A stretch of 64,000 bases of DNA, taken from positions 1,400,228 through 1,464,227 of the forward strand of contig NC_087186.1 of the NCBI RefSeq assembly GCF_035594125.1, read 5' to 3'. Shown here one piece after another: positions 46,362 through 57,380 of this stretch (position 1 is its first letter; every line of letters begins with the position of its first letter). The stretch comes from Scylla paramamosain. Taxonomy: Eukaryota; Arthropoda; Malacostraca; Decapoda; Portunidae. Under the pieces are notes generated by a model, which had not been told where the DNA came from, made no database searches, and saw nothing but the letters and a program-made list of their open reading frames with translations. The position numbers and the translations under genes are program-made.

Positions 46362-47300
46362 TTAAGTTATTAAGTTAGAATTATTAATGTTACTGGCGAG
46401 AGAAAATGAGCTGAAAATGGTAAAGTGATCACTAATTGAGTTGAATATTATTCCACTTTTAGCGAAATTACCAAAATTATTAATCCATATATAGTCAATG
46501 AGTGTGGCTGAGTTACTTGTGACACATGTTGGGTTGATAACTATGGAAAACGTTAACCTATTTTGAGAGTTTATGTCACTATAATTCATAATATTAATAT
46601 TAAAGTCACCTATAATATAAACAACTATTTTATATATTGACATAAAAGTAACAATGGCAGTAACAGATTTTAAAAAAAGCATCAATACTGGTTTTAGGGT
46701 GTCTGCATATCATGCCGACTATAAATTTGTGTGTTTGAGATATTTCAAGGAATAATGAGTCAATGAGGGGTAACTGTAAAGAAATATCATTAAGTCTATT
46801 TCCCTTGAACTTGCATAGATAAATGGTGACTCCACCACCATGAGTATCCTTGTTGTTCAATTATTCATCGTATCCTTGCAAGAGAAAAAGTTGACATACG
46901 GCATCACAGAGGCGAGTTTCACAGACACCTAAAATGTCAGATCTCAAGTTAGATACAATGATTAACACAGGTGTGTAGGTGATGAGGTAAGCTACGTACT
47001 AATGATAAATGTTAGTAAATTTATGTAAGGATGTGTCTCATTGATGTAAGTCCGACATTCATCATAAAAAAAAAGTAATTACAATCAAGTTCATGAATAT
47101 TAAATTGAAGTAGGGAATTGTTAACAACATTATCATTTTCATAATATTTAACTGGATTATATATTTTACTATCAATAAAGTGTAAGGGGCAATTGAGTTT
47201 TTCATCATTTAAATAAGAAATGAGGTTATTGATATTTAAAATCGCAAAAGGATATACATACTTAATCCATAATATTATGGATAAGTCAGTTAGCATTGAG
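46362..47300 (-). pseudogene. LINE B endonuclease region, arm 2
   Basis: Frames 47021-47296, 46630-46860 (DTHGGGVTIYLCKFKGNRLN, KFIVGMICRHPKTS) and 46362-46685 (VVYIIGDFNINIMNYSDINS, NSATLIDYIWINN, SISDHFTIFSSF) carry APE endonuclease motifs. The GDFN Phe is intact here, unlike arm 1. RT continues downstream at 45943 and, beyond A8, at 43150. Confidence 0.85.
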
Positions 47301-47387
47301 AGTTATCTACGTATACCACACAGGAAGGAGGTGTAGGTGTAATGACGGAGCGACTAAAGCACATATCCGTTAAGTGTGAAAGTTGGG

Positions 47388-47391
<4 letters not shown>

Positions 47392-47468
<77 letters not shown>
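47392..47468. repeat. (GA)n microsatellite, arm 2
   Basis: About 77 bp, the mirror of (CT)n at 35896-36018. Confidence 0.95.
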
Positions 47469-47469
<1 letters not shown>

Positions 47470-47489
47470 ATGTGTATGTGTACAATAGG

Positions 47490-48450
47490 CAGAACTCCCT
47501 CATATTCTTCACCCTGTCAGGGTGCCTTCCATACGTGAGATGGAGAGGTGAATATTTTGTAGAAGCCTGCTTGGAGATGCGCATTCTGAAGGCAATATCA
47601 CTCGAAAACTCATCTAAGTTACCCTGGGCATCATTGACCATCTTCCTTAGTTTTGAGTTCAAAGTTTAGTTTTGTCCTTTCAGTCTGAGAGTGATATGAA
47701 CTGGTAACTGAATGCCAGATATGGAATGTCTTGCAGAGGTCATGAATAAGCTGGATAAAAAGAAACATAAGAAATATCTACTTATTTACTATATGCCTAT
47801 TATCATTTACTTTATTTTATTTTATTTATTTATTTGTTTATTTATTAATTTATTTATTTTATTTATTTATTTATTTATTTTTTTTAATTAGGTTTTATGA
47901 CTATCTGATTATAATTTCATATGGAGGCAGCAATAAAAAGAAGTTTATTTATGTAGGGAACTACAAAAGAAGAGGTTGCACGAACTTAGCCAAAATGTTT
48001 GCCATAGTATTTGCTGCATCATGACTTATACCCAGAAGTGTATATAGTGCCTTAATACATACTATTAATTAATGCTATATAAAAAAAAAAAAAAATTACT
48101 CTGTACTGTACCTTGGCACTAAACTTTTTTTTTCCCTGATCTGTCAGGAGTCTTTGTGGTGGTTCCAGTCTAAAAGCAGATAAATAAATACTTCCTTGGC
48201 CCATTTTTGCATGCAAGTTGAAAAGAATTGTGTAGTATGTCCTACATGGTATACAGTAGTTATTAAACATACCCTCATGCAGGCATCTTTTTTTTTGTTG
48301 CACATTTAAAAGGATTATACATGCAATGCAATGAAGATCTTGAAAATTAATGGTAGGTTGATGCAGCGACTAATTCTGGCAGCCGTTTTATCACTTAATG
48401 GACTGATATCCACAGACTTGGTGAAGTGTTTCACAAAATACAAATATATA
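47490..48450 (-). pseudogene. integrase-core pseudogene, arm 2
   Basis: Mirror of the arm 1 pseudogene. The minus strand reads HFTKSVDI-like sequence at about 48361-48440, then the frame 48052-48303 (MFNNYCIPCRTYYTILFNLH, PPQRLLTDQGKKKF), then HSVTSSYHSQTERT near 47700 and NSKLRKMVNDAQGNLDEF with STKYSPLHLTYGRHPD (47354-47662). Between LTDQGKKKFSAK and LIHDLCKTF lies ~380 bp with a donor-like AAG-GTACAG and an acceptor-like TTTCTTTTTATCCAG. Confidence 0.7.
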
Positions 48451-48798
48451 TTTATGGCCACTTTCTGATTCATTTAAAGGTCCTATACAGAATAAAGATG
48501 CAATTAATAATTTGTGTAATATTATAAATGGACACACAAGCTAGATGCCATATCCTCCTAAATAATGAGCAAAATAAATAATAAAAAAAAGTAATAATAA
48601 TAAAACCATACATATCTTTATCAAAAATAACCTAAAATCCTCTTACGTATTAGATCTATCCACAACATTTCCAGTGGCTGCTTGACTTCATTTCAAGCAT
48701 GAAATGAAGAAAAGCATGCATTACATCCAGTAACTTACTTGCACTGTATTTCTTGCTAAGAACAAATAAGGTTGCATCTGGTAACTGAAACACATGTA

Positions 48799-49680
<882 letters not shown>

Positions 49681-49737
49681 CATCACACGCATGGTTTAGG
49701 GGACTCTGATGGCACCACCATGGAAGTCCCCCTTTTC

Positions 49738-50004
49738 ACTCGCGTGGATCCTGGACAACCAGGGTGGTTTGAGTCTTGCCATCGTTTGTTCCCTCCATCA
49801 TCTCAGTACATTCCAAGGTCGCCACCAGTCGACGGCCAAGGGTCGGGCAGAAGGGAATGGGGTGGGGGAGGACTGAATGCGTCAGGAAAGTGAGTGGCGA
49901 CGCCGCTGTGCGACCACCATGCGCTAGTCGCACGCGCGGGTCCTGGACAGCCTGGGTGGTGAGTCTTGCCATCACGTGTTCCCTCCGACATATCAGTACA
50001 TTCC
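49738..50004. repeat. 77-bp direct repeats inside the left terminal repeat
   Basis: Units at 49738-49814 and 49929-50004 share GGATCCTGGACA-like starts, GAGTCTTGCCATC and TCAGTACATTCC. Offset about 191 bp. Confidence 0.8.
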
Positions 50005-50050
50005 ACCGCTTCCCCTATGGTAAAGGTCGTCACGACTACCCACGCGGTTC
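49815..50050. repeat. left terminal inverted repeat of the Polinton-like element
   Basis: Shared blocks with the reverse complement of 55640-55985 include GAAGGGAATGGGGTGGGGGA, GGTCCTGGACAGCCTGGGTG, GAGTCTTGCCATCACGTGTT and CGACTACCCA. The boundaries are approximate. Confidence 0.8.
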
Positions 50051-50187
50051 CATTACCTGCCATCCCTTTACCTGGACGAAGCGTCTGTGATGGCTGCAGC
50101 GGGTAGCTGTTTCCTTCACTTTCGCTGACCGCCAGCGGTGTGGGTGATTTCGCTGACGTAATACTTATGACGGATGGTCACCTTATT

Positions 50188-50188
50188 A

Positions 50189-50239
<51 letters not shown>
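50188..50239. repeat. (TTA)n microsatellite
   Basis: About 17 units near the end of the Pro/Gln-rich gene. Confidence 0.9.
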
Positions 50240-50328
50240 GAAGGGTTATAAAGAGTAGATGGGGCATTTTATTTTTATTAGGGCAAATACAGCTCATTGA
50301 TTTATTAGGGGAAATACATCTGATTCAT

Positions 50329-51037
50329 TTAAAACATTTGCGAATTGAAGGTGAAGAGATCATCGTCATCGCTGTCAATGACAGGCATAGTCTTAATAAC
50401 TCTAGAAATCAGCTTCTTACGAGGGATGGGTGGGGCAATGGGGAGTTTTGGTGTGCTGACATCCTCTGGCGTGTTAGGGGGCATATTTTTGTTTTTGTTT
50501 TTGTTTTTCTGCGACTTCTTCTTCACCTCCTGACCCTCATTGCCGCCTACTGCCGATTCATCTGACCGCCGTGGCTGTGTATCGGCGGAGGGCGGCATCA
50601 GCGACTCCAGAGGTAGCGGCCACGACTGCTGCGGTGGCTGCCACTGCGGTTGTGGCTGCTGCTGCGACTACTGCGGCTACTGTCCTGATGGGGCATCAGG
50701 AGGTGGACTGGCCGCCAGTGGCGACATGTCGTCATCGCTAAAGATCAATTTCTTCTTTGCAGGTTGCGACATTCTCTCCACATCGACATCCTCATGGTTG
50801 GCGCGGCTTCGCTTACCCCCAACATCGCCCAGATAGATATCAAAGCGGAAAGAAATACGTTCTGTATCGGACAAAAATAAAAAAAGAACGATGATTTCCC
50901 TCCCCCTTCCCCTTTTCTTATTCACTGGCAAAAGAACGTTAATATAATTTCCAATGGCGAAGATGCGTGATGGCATGCAAGGCAATGGTGTACTTACCCA
51001 CGGTTCTCAAGATGAAATGCTTGTCAGCTTGCTCCAT
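50329..51037 (-). pseudogene. Pro/Gln-rich Polinton-like gene, probably spliced, function unknown
   Basis: A candidate first exon starts at the ATG at 51037 (MEQADKHFILRTV) and ends at 50998 before GTAAGT. A candidate acceptor (TTTTTGTCCGATACAG) opens exon 2 at 50861 in matching phase (RISFRFDIYLGDVGGKRS). Exon 2 then runs through a basic stretch and an acidic patch (KKKLIFSDDDMSP). A Pro/Gln-rich middle holds two in-frame TAG codons (50677-50679, 50668-50670), each one transition from CAG. The end is Lys/Asn-rich, then acidic (MPVIDSDDDDLFTF). Low-complexity basic/acidic proteins are common in virions. No specific homologue was recognised. Confidence 0.55.
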
Positions 51038-51240
51038 TCTTGGAGATGAGGCCTCAACGTCCGACTGGGTTAAGAGGCAATGGCGAAGTGATGCTTATCT
51101 GTCAGCAATTACCCCATATTGACCCCTTTCCCACACCCTGCCCCTTCCCCCCCCCCATTTACCTTATTACCGCTTTACAGATGTTATGATATCTCGCTTG
51201 GTTGCCAGCCGGGCAAAACGTAGGCATGCAATGCGGCATT

Positions 51241-51733
51241 TTACGAAATATTACGTAAGCCGTACGAGTAAATTTTTTTTTTTTTATTATATAGATATTG
51301 ATGCCTTTTCAAGGTGGCGTGAATAATGCGCATTGCACGTTTTAATGTATGCCAACTCAGTAGAAGGCAAAAGAACATGCAATAAATGCCACACACAAAG
51401 GAATTCAACCCTTGAAGTCGATAATTTAATGTGCTAATTTTCATATGTGGAAGTTTCCATAAAATGATGTTATACGGCGGAATTGTATTTGGGGTGTAAG
51501 TTATAGCTATTGTAATAGCCTATGGTCTGACTTTGAAAATTAACATAAACAATAATCCAGTGGCCCATGGTCTTCGAGTCACTCAATGCATTTAGAATGA
51601 AAACGCATGGCTTTGCCTGTTTTCTGGCAAGATTTATCAGCTCTGTCACCCAGCGCCGGTCGTGACAGCTTAAAAAATAAACTCGATCACCTAAGATGCC
51701 TGTTAGACCGGCTTGTATTTCACGTGCATTCAT
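51241..51733 (-). pseudogene. adenain-like cysteine protease of the Polinton-like element
   Basis: The ATG at 51733 (MNAREIQAGLTGIL) overlaps the end of the capsid frame. The first part has MGHWIIVYVNF (the catalytic His block GHW) and TIGYYNSYN (the Asp/Asn block). After a frameshift between 51470 and 51444 the next frame carries LNSFVCGIYCMFF, the Cys block (S.vCG.Yc) of the C5/adenain family. So all three catalytic blocks are visible in order. This enzyme class cleaves capsid precursor proteins during virion maturation. The frameshift makes it inactive. Confidence 0.8.
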
Positions 51734-53100
51734 GACGGCTTATGCACGGACAATGCAGCGAATGTGACGATAATGATAATTTTCTAGTAGTGTCGGCGAA
51801 AAATATGATGACGCCGTTGTGATTACGTCCCTTACAAAAAGACAGATTAATTCTTAGATTTCCTGATTTATCCAGAGGGATGGCATTGTGCACGCCCTAC
51901 GTCACAAAGTTAAAGAAACATACTGTCTGACCTTTATTAAAAGCATCAAATGTTAGGGGCTTACGCATGTCCAGTCCTAGTGACTGAAGGGTCGTGTAAA
52001 ATAATTTTGATGCATGATGCAGGAAAGAGCTGGGAACGATATAAAATGTTGCCCCGTTCATGGTGATATGTACATGTGACAGATCAGCGTGATGAAAATA
52101 TAAACCATTCTTATCAATTACGCCTTATAAGCTGTCCATATCAACTAATGCCATGGTCAAATTTTGAGGTATGATTTGCACAAAAGGTAATTTAGCAATT
52201 AAAGATATTTGATTGGCGGCTAACACATACGTCTTATTGAGTGTTCTACTGAAAGTGTATTGCATTGGATTTAGAGTCAAGAAGTTATTTAACGATTCTA
52301 AGGTGGTTGGATGCGGCGTGACGCGGTCAACCCATAACTTAGCCATCTCGAGCTTAAATTTGAAACTGCTGGTGTCTTGGTGTGAATTAAGAATCCATGT
52401 TTTGTTAGCCAATTTTAATCGAATTCTCACATTGACAGAGTCAAGCAGATAAGCGTCCAGACTTGATATATCCGAAAACAAAGGGGCAGTCATCGAAATG
52501 CCGTGCGTTTTACAATCCTTTTATCATTTGTTTCTCGTCTTTATTCCCCCTCGTGAAATAGTCTTCATCAAATTTATTGATTATGACTTTTGATCCATCA
52601 TAATCGCGGTGGTAGAAGGCGACGTGAACGATAGAGTCAATTTTATCCTGAGGTATTGTTGTAATCATTTTAATGAAGGCGTGATAGTTGAACAAAGAGG
52701 ATGACTCCACAAGCTGTTCATTAAAATAACAAGCGCAAGACTTAAATATCGTATTATTCAAGCCATTACTAAAAACGACGTGATCGTCATCGTCTAGTGG
52801 CGCGCCGTCCACCTTCGCCATGCTAACTCGCAATTCTAGAGACAGCGTTGATAGATCCAAAAATTGTCCTGGAATACCAGGCAGTCTAAATTCAATGTAA
52901 GGGTCGTTAATCCACACATGATTATTAGCATTAGCGTCTTAATTAATGGGTAATTCTTCCAACTTTTTCATTGCAGCGACTGATGATTCAATGGTATGCA
53001 AGTGATTCATCCACGGGAAATTCTCACTCACAGCCATCAGATAATTGCGCAGGGGGGTAGAGGTCGCTCCACCTTGCACATCCGGCCCGTAATGAGTCAT
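51720..53100 (-). pseudogene. Polinton-like major capsid protein (double jelly-roll type)
   Basis: The reading runs from the ATG at 53100 (MTHYGPDVQGGATSTP) to a TGA at 51720, 1,381 nt, or about 459 residues with one extra base. Landmarks: IEFRLPGIPGQFLDLSTLSL, VDGAPLDDDDHVVFSNGLNN, LLDSVNVRIRLKLANKTW, FKLEMAKLWVDRVTPHP, PQNLTMALVDMD and IPLDKSGNLRINLSFC. These follow the strand order I know from Polinton capsid proteins. Breaks: TAA at 52939-52941, one-base frameshift near 52515 (AAAAGG run), TAA at 52125-52127 and TAG at 51897-51899. It overlaps the protease ATG by about 14 nt. Confidence 0.85.
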
Positions 53101-53113
53101 CTTCGCGACTAAG

Positions 53114-53883
53114 CTAAGGACTCTCTACTTTTCTGCGCGTGACATATTTCTCTCCTCCATGCTGTCTCCGTAATATTTTTGGAATTCTTTTCCAAGGTAC
53201 ACCTCGGGCGTGAAGTCTGAAAGCCGCCAAACACTGAATAACACAGGATGAATGTTGGCCATCAGGATTGAAAATTTCATTCCCACCTCGCACGCCTCTA
53301 GGATAAGCAACATAATCTTCTATGCCACTACATGCGACATGCAAGCAATAGTTGATGAAAAAATTCTGTACTCTTGATATGATAAAACCAGATCCTTCAG
53401 TGTCGCTGGTAAGGCTTTCCAACTGACTGTTCAGCTGATGGATCCATAAATCAACAAGGTCAGGCACATCTTGATAGGTGTTCAGCCGTGCTCTAAAAGT
53501 AATATGAATGATTCGATGTTCATCCTCGCTTAAGGTAGAGAATTTAACTAGTAACAGAGAAATGTGTGAAAATATTTTCAGGGTGGGGGGGAATGGCGAA
53601 CATTGTGAAGTGAAATATGATCTAATTTCCCGTATAAAGAACTCCCTGTATTCGGTAAGTAGGCCGAGTGGATCTCTGCTTACATGATCAGGTATGTCAT
53701 ATTGATGTCTGGTGAAGCTCCTCATAAAATTTTCCCTCGAATCAATTAACTGCGGTTCTTCCAGTGCCCCGCGCTCCTCAAGTTCTCCCGCCATGCTGCG
53801 CTCATCGTGACCTGCTTCCGCTTGTGGCGTGTTTGGGAAGAAAAAATAGAAGTAGTAGCAACAGTTTATTATTACTATTATTA

Positions 53884-53927
<44 letters not shown>

Positions 53928-54432
53928 TTTGTTATTATTGAATTGATATTTACCTTGTGTAGGTAGTGGGGGACTTGAAGTCTCGGAAGAATTGAATACG
54001 TCCTCCGATAATCCATTCGGTCCCGGCTGTGGTGAGTCTTAAAAAAAGAATATTAGTAGTGGCGGCGGTACCGTATTTATTGGTTTATTATTTGTAGTAT
54101 TTTTTTTTCTCACCTCTTCCTCCGCCTCCGCGTGGGATGTTGCCTTGTGACGCCTGCCTTGTGATGCCTGCCTTGTGACTTGTAAAGATTGACAGTCATT
54201 TCATCTTTATTATTATACATTTCCGCCAAAATAAGTAATAATGCTTACCAGGAGAAGCAGGATTCCCAACTTCGCAGGTGTGTTCTGGTGGAGGATGTGG
54301 AAACAGAAGCCCACACCTCTCACATAAATCACACTGGTCTTCCACACATGACGGGCAGGGTGGATTAGTATGCCATCTCCCACACACTTCACATAAAAGC
54401 TGTGTCTCTGCTGTCCCACAGTGAACGCCCAT
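53114..54432 (-). CDS. N-terminal part of a Polinton-like protein-primed polymerase, candidate 4-exon gene
   Basis: The ATG at 54432 opens a Cys-rich N-terminus (LCEVCGRWHTNPPCPSC, CDLCERCG). Candidate exons: 54432-54249 (donor GTAAGC), 54167-54114 (donor GTGAGA), 54037-53954 (donor GTAAAT) and 53820-53114. The phases agree at all three junctions and one intron holds a (TAA)n tract (about 53876-53930). The last exon contains GSGFIISRVQNFFINY, then EIFNPDGQHSSCVIQCLAAF. This matches the non-catalytic N-terminal pattern (sGw.i.rv...iNp....CF.w.l) I associate with Polinton DNA polymerases. The frame stops at 53114, only 14 nt before the capsid ATG. No exonuclease or polymerase motifs exist. Confidence 0.6.
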
Positions 54433-54638
54433 TTTTCTTTTTTTTTTCTATAACATTGTCAACACTTGCACCCCGTCCGCTATGGCGCGCGGGGAAACAC
54501 TGAAGCTTCCCGCACAGATGACCGCAAGGCGCGTGGCTTGACTCGGAAGTTGGCAACACCTGCCTCTTTCATTATCCCCACCCCTACCCTTATCCCACCT
54601 TCATCGATTCTCTTCAACTTTACGTCTGAGACGCAAAG

Positions 54639-55560
54639 TTAATGTGGTCTTATATGTAACACGCAAGCAACACTGTTTTCCCCATCTTCAAACTGAATAG
54701 GTTTGTCTCTTTGATTGGCAATTTTGATGGCCACACTCTCTATAGTTGATATGGAAAGTGGTTTATACGTAATTTAATTCGCACCTGGTGCTGTCGCCGG
54801 GGAGTGCTATGACGTCTAATATATTAACTAGTTGGTTACCAAATCGCGTGGGGGAAATGATGTCGGTATAAACGTACATATAATCCGTCCCTGCATCAGC
54901 ACGCAGTACGTTTTGAGCGAATAATTTTATGGGTGATGAGGGGGAAGCTTCGCTCGCGCTGGAAGATGAAATGACGTCGCCAGATCTTTGAAAGTAGACG
55001 GTGTAGCGAAAATTTGGATTGAAACCCAGAACGCGAGCTATATGCGATGCAAATTTGATACTTATATCACTCTAAATACGATCGTCATTAGGAGGCACGA
55101 TTGCATTGTTAACTACGACTCTCTCCAAGTCGCGGTCGTAATAGATTATTTCCGAGTAAGGGAAATAGATCTCAAAGGACTCATTGAAGATTGCTTGAAG
55201 TTCTCTCACTATTTGTCCATTAATCGCCTTAGTTATGGGTGGTATGTTCTTATCGGTAAAATTGGAGATGATATTTCTTTCCGGTAGATAGGTATACATG
55301 TTTTATTCATGCATATCAGACTCTGACTGCTTAACCCGACCATAAAATGATATACTGGAATCTGGATCCCCTTCCATAATGCAGTAGAAATATTTAGGGA
55401 ATAAGATATTACATAGGCCAACTTCATAATACTTGCCGGTGTCTAAATGAATGGGTAAGATTCTGTTTTCAAATTCTGTTGTTGTGTTTTTGTGAAATAA
55501 CCTACCATCTGCAAGAGAAGATAGGTATACATATATATCGTCACTATCTATGAATGTCAT
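54639..55560 (-). pseudogene. Polinton-like penton/minor capsid candidate
   Basis: From the ATG at 55560 (MTFIDSDDIYVYLSSLADGR) to a stop at 54639, 922 nt, about 306 residues with one extra base. Features: NTTTEFENRILPIHLDTGKY, YEVGLCNILFP, DYMYVYTDIISPTRFG and IESVAIKIANQRDKPIQFED near the end. Polintons carry a second structural gene with this opening (short N-terminus, T.F...L, WEVGL-like strand). Its role as penton or minor capsid is inferred. Breaks: TAA at 55300-55302, TAG at 55072-55074, one-base frameshift near 54770-54785. TATAAAA lies at 55565-55571, a few bases before the ATG. Confidence 0.6.
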
Positions 55561-55639
55561 GTTTTTTATACCCTGTCAACTAACAGACTGACTTTAAACT
55601 TTACTTTTCATGTCATAAATACTTTGACAGGCTGGAGGT

Positions 55640-55985
55640 TATAGCGGTACAGGGTGGGTAGTCGCGGTGACCTTGACCATAGAGAATGTATTGAGACGTC
55701 GGAGGGAACACGTGATGGCAAGACTCGCCACCCAGGCTGTCCAGGACCCGCGCGAGCGACTAGCGCGTGGCGGACGCGTGGCGGCCAATTCTATAGCCCT
55801 CAACTTCCCGTTTCCCCCCCCCCCAAAAAAAAAAAAAAAAAAGGCTGCGTGGACCCTGGTGGCGTAAGGCCGCACGGGCCCTGGCAGCGTCGCCTGCCAC
55901 TTTCCTGATACGTTCAGTCCTCCCCCACCCCATTCCCTTCCGCTCAACCTTGACCATCCAGTGGCGACGACCTTTTCAGTCTCCC
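55640..55985. repeat. right terminal inverted repeat of the Polinton-like element
   Basis: Reverse complement of the left end with an added C-run/A-run (about 55809-55842). A second copy of the GGGTGGGGGAGGACTGAA block lies just outside (about 55985-56010). Confidence 0.8.
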
Positions 55986-55990
55986 CGTTC

Positions 55991-56339
55991 AGTCCTCCCC
56001 CACCCCCCCCCTTTCCATTTAAGTATTTTCCACCCACCATCATTGATTCATTTAGTCATTCCATCGCCGCCGAAACATAAGGACACACGCCCCCACCTCT
56101 CCGTCAGTGTCGCCGTCGCCGTCCCCCTCCCCCTTAACATATCCCCCACTGGTGACACCATCGTGAATCCCTCCCCCTCCCGACCCCCACTAATTTACAG
56201 CCAGGGTCTCCATCCTGAAATGGACCGCAATTGTGGCCTCCGTAAAATTGCCATGGGAGTCGACCGTCCTAAAATTGGCTTGCCATGGGGTCCCCATTCC
56301 ATGCAAATTTAGGAGGGGCAAACTCTATGGCAATTTCCC
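55991..56339. other. unassigned C-rich flank
   Basis: C-rich (CCGTCGCC, CCCCCTCC runs). No domain seen; it may hold the true outer end of the Polinton-like element. Confidence 0.4.
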
Positions 56340-56344
56340 AACTA

Positions 56345-57082
56345 CTCAGAATATGTCATTCTCTGTCTATCTGTCTCCTCCTTCCTTTTCTCTTTAATAA
56401 TGAATTTTCTTTTGGGATATTTCATAGAAGTGCTCCATGTTCCTCCATGCAGTTTACACATTTTTTTTTACATTTTCTTTACATTTATACCAAAGGTGTT
56501 ATTTGCTACTGCACTCGGAACAAACTTTATATTCCCTACCTTTAGGGCATTTTCTAATATTATGCTCCTCTAGTGCATAGCATTTTATGCAACATTGAAT
56601 TTGCATATAAGTCTCTTGTTTTATTTCATGAAATGGTATACAGATACCAAGAGCCCGTAAACTGGCTTCCATGCACTTCTTTGCATTTGTAGCTTGTGTG
56701 AATGTAATCTTTATAGTAGAAGAACTGGGGAATTTTTATAAAGAGTCAAAGTCATCACCTATCCATTGATTCTTTAATAGAAGTTCATCCTTAATTTCCT
56801 CATCTTCTTTTACATTAATGACTCCATCTACTTTTATTTCTGCCAGCATTAGCCAGCAGAATGACATTAGCTGAGACCATTCTGTACTAATTTTTCCTTC
56901 ACATCTTTTGAGAAAATTTGATCTTCATGCTCCTCAGAGAGTGGAAGTACCGCAAAGCCATCATTAGCTGCATACACCCTTGTTACATGGATTTCTTCTG
57001 AGCATAGTATCTCTAGCAATTTGATATTCCTATCTTTCTCCTTACCCTTTTCTATCTTTGTCTTTATTTTTATTTGTGTCAT
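56345..57082 (-). pseudogene. LINE F ORF1: zinc-knuckle nucleic-acid-binding protein
   Basis: The ATG at 57082 opens MTQIKIKTKIEKGKEKDRNI, then EEIHVTRVYAANDGFAVLPL (frame ends at 56867). Shifted frames continue with DELLLKNQWIGDDFDSL, TIKITFTQATNAKKCMEASL and two CCHC-like knuckles (CCIKCYALEEHNIRKCP; VCSECSSK-stop-HLWYKC). This layout (RRM-like strand, then zinc knuckles) is ORF1 of Jockey/CR1-group LINEs. I recognise it as a repeated crustacean sequence from memory. Stops and frameshifts inactivate it. ORF2 is absent here. Confidence 0.75.
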
Positions 57083-57328
57083 TTTGCATAGTACCTACAA
57101 CAGTCAAGTATAAAAACTGCAAGACTGTTGCCCCATAAGGGTCTCTCTGAACCTGTTTATCAGCTTCCCTAAGGCCCAGTGCTAATCTTCCTATAACCTT
57201 CCCACTGTGGGACCCCCTCAAGCAACTGCCCTAAATGGCAGACCTTTGGGGTTCAGCTTCATACCAATTAGCACTTTCTAAATGAACATAATTTCAATCA
57301 CAGGTCGGGTGAGTTGGGATGTGTGGTA

Positions 57329-57380
57329 GTATATATACCCTTTGCCGGCTAAGCTCCGACGTCACACATGCCCAGCCAAT
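57329..57380 (-). promoter_or_regulatory. CCAAT-CRE-TATA promoter upstream of LINE F ORF1
   Basis: In minus orientation: an inverted CCAAT box (57376-57380), TGACGTC (57358-57364) and GTATATATAC (57329-57338). A start near 57300 would leave about 220 nt of 5' UTR before the ATG at 57082. Confidence 0.45.

Larger units (their letters stand above)
45944..48798 (-). repeat. right arm of the ~2.9-kb inverted repeat (arm 2)
   Basis: Reverse complement of 34549-37463. The start CTTCGGTTTTCTTTTT (45944) mirrors the arm 1 end; the end at about 48798 mirrors the arm 1 start. The order (integrase pseudogene, microsatellite, LINE B endonuclease) is preserved on the opposite strand. Confidence 0.9.
49738..55990 (-). 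mobile_element. decayed Polinton/Maverick (adintovirus-like) element with inverted terminal repeats
   Basis: Five gene remnants lie on the minus strand between inverted repeats (49815-50050 and 55640-55985). From right to left: a penton-like gene, polymerase N-terminal part, major capsid protein, adenain-like protease and a Pro/Gln-rich gene. Capsid plus adenain-type protease plus a protein-primed polymerase type is the hallmark set of Polintons and adintoviruses. At ~6.2 kb it is far shorter than usual autonomous elements (about 15-20 kb). No integrase, ATPase or catalytic polymerase domain is seen. Stops and frameshifts in most genes show it is an old genomic copy. Confidence 0.82.
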
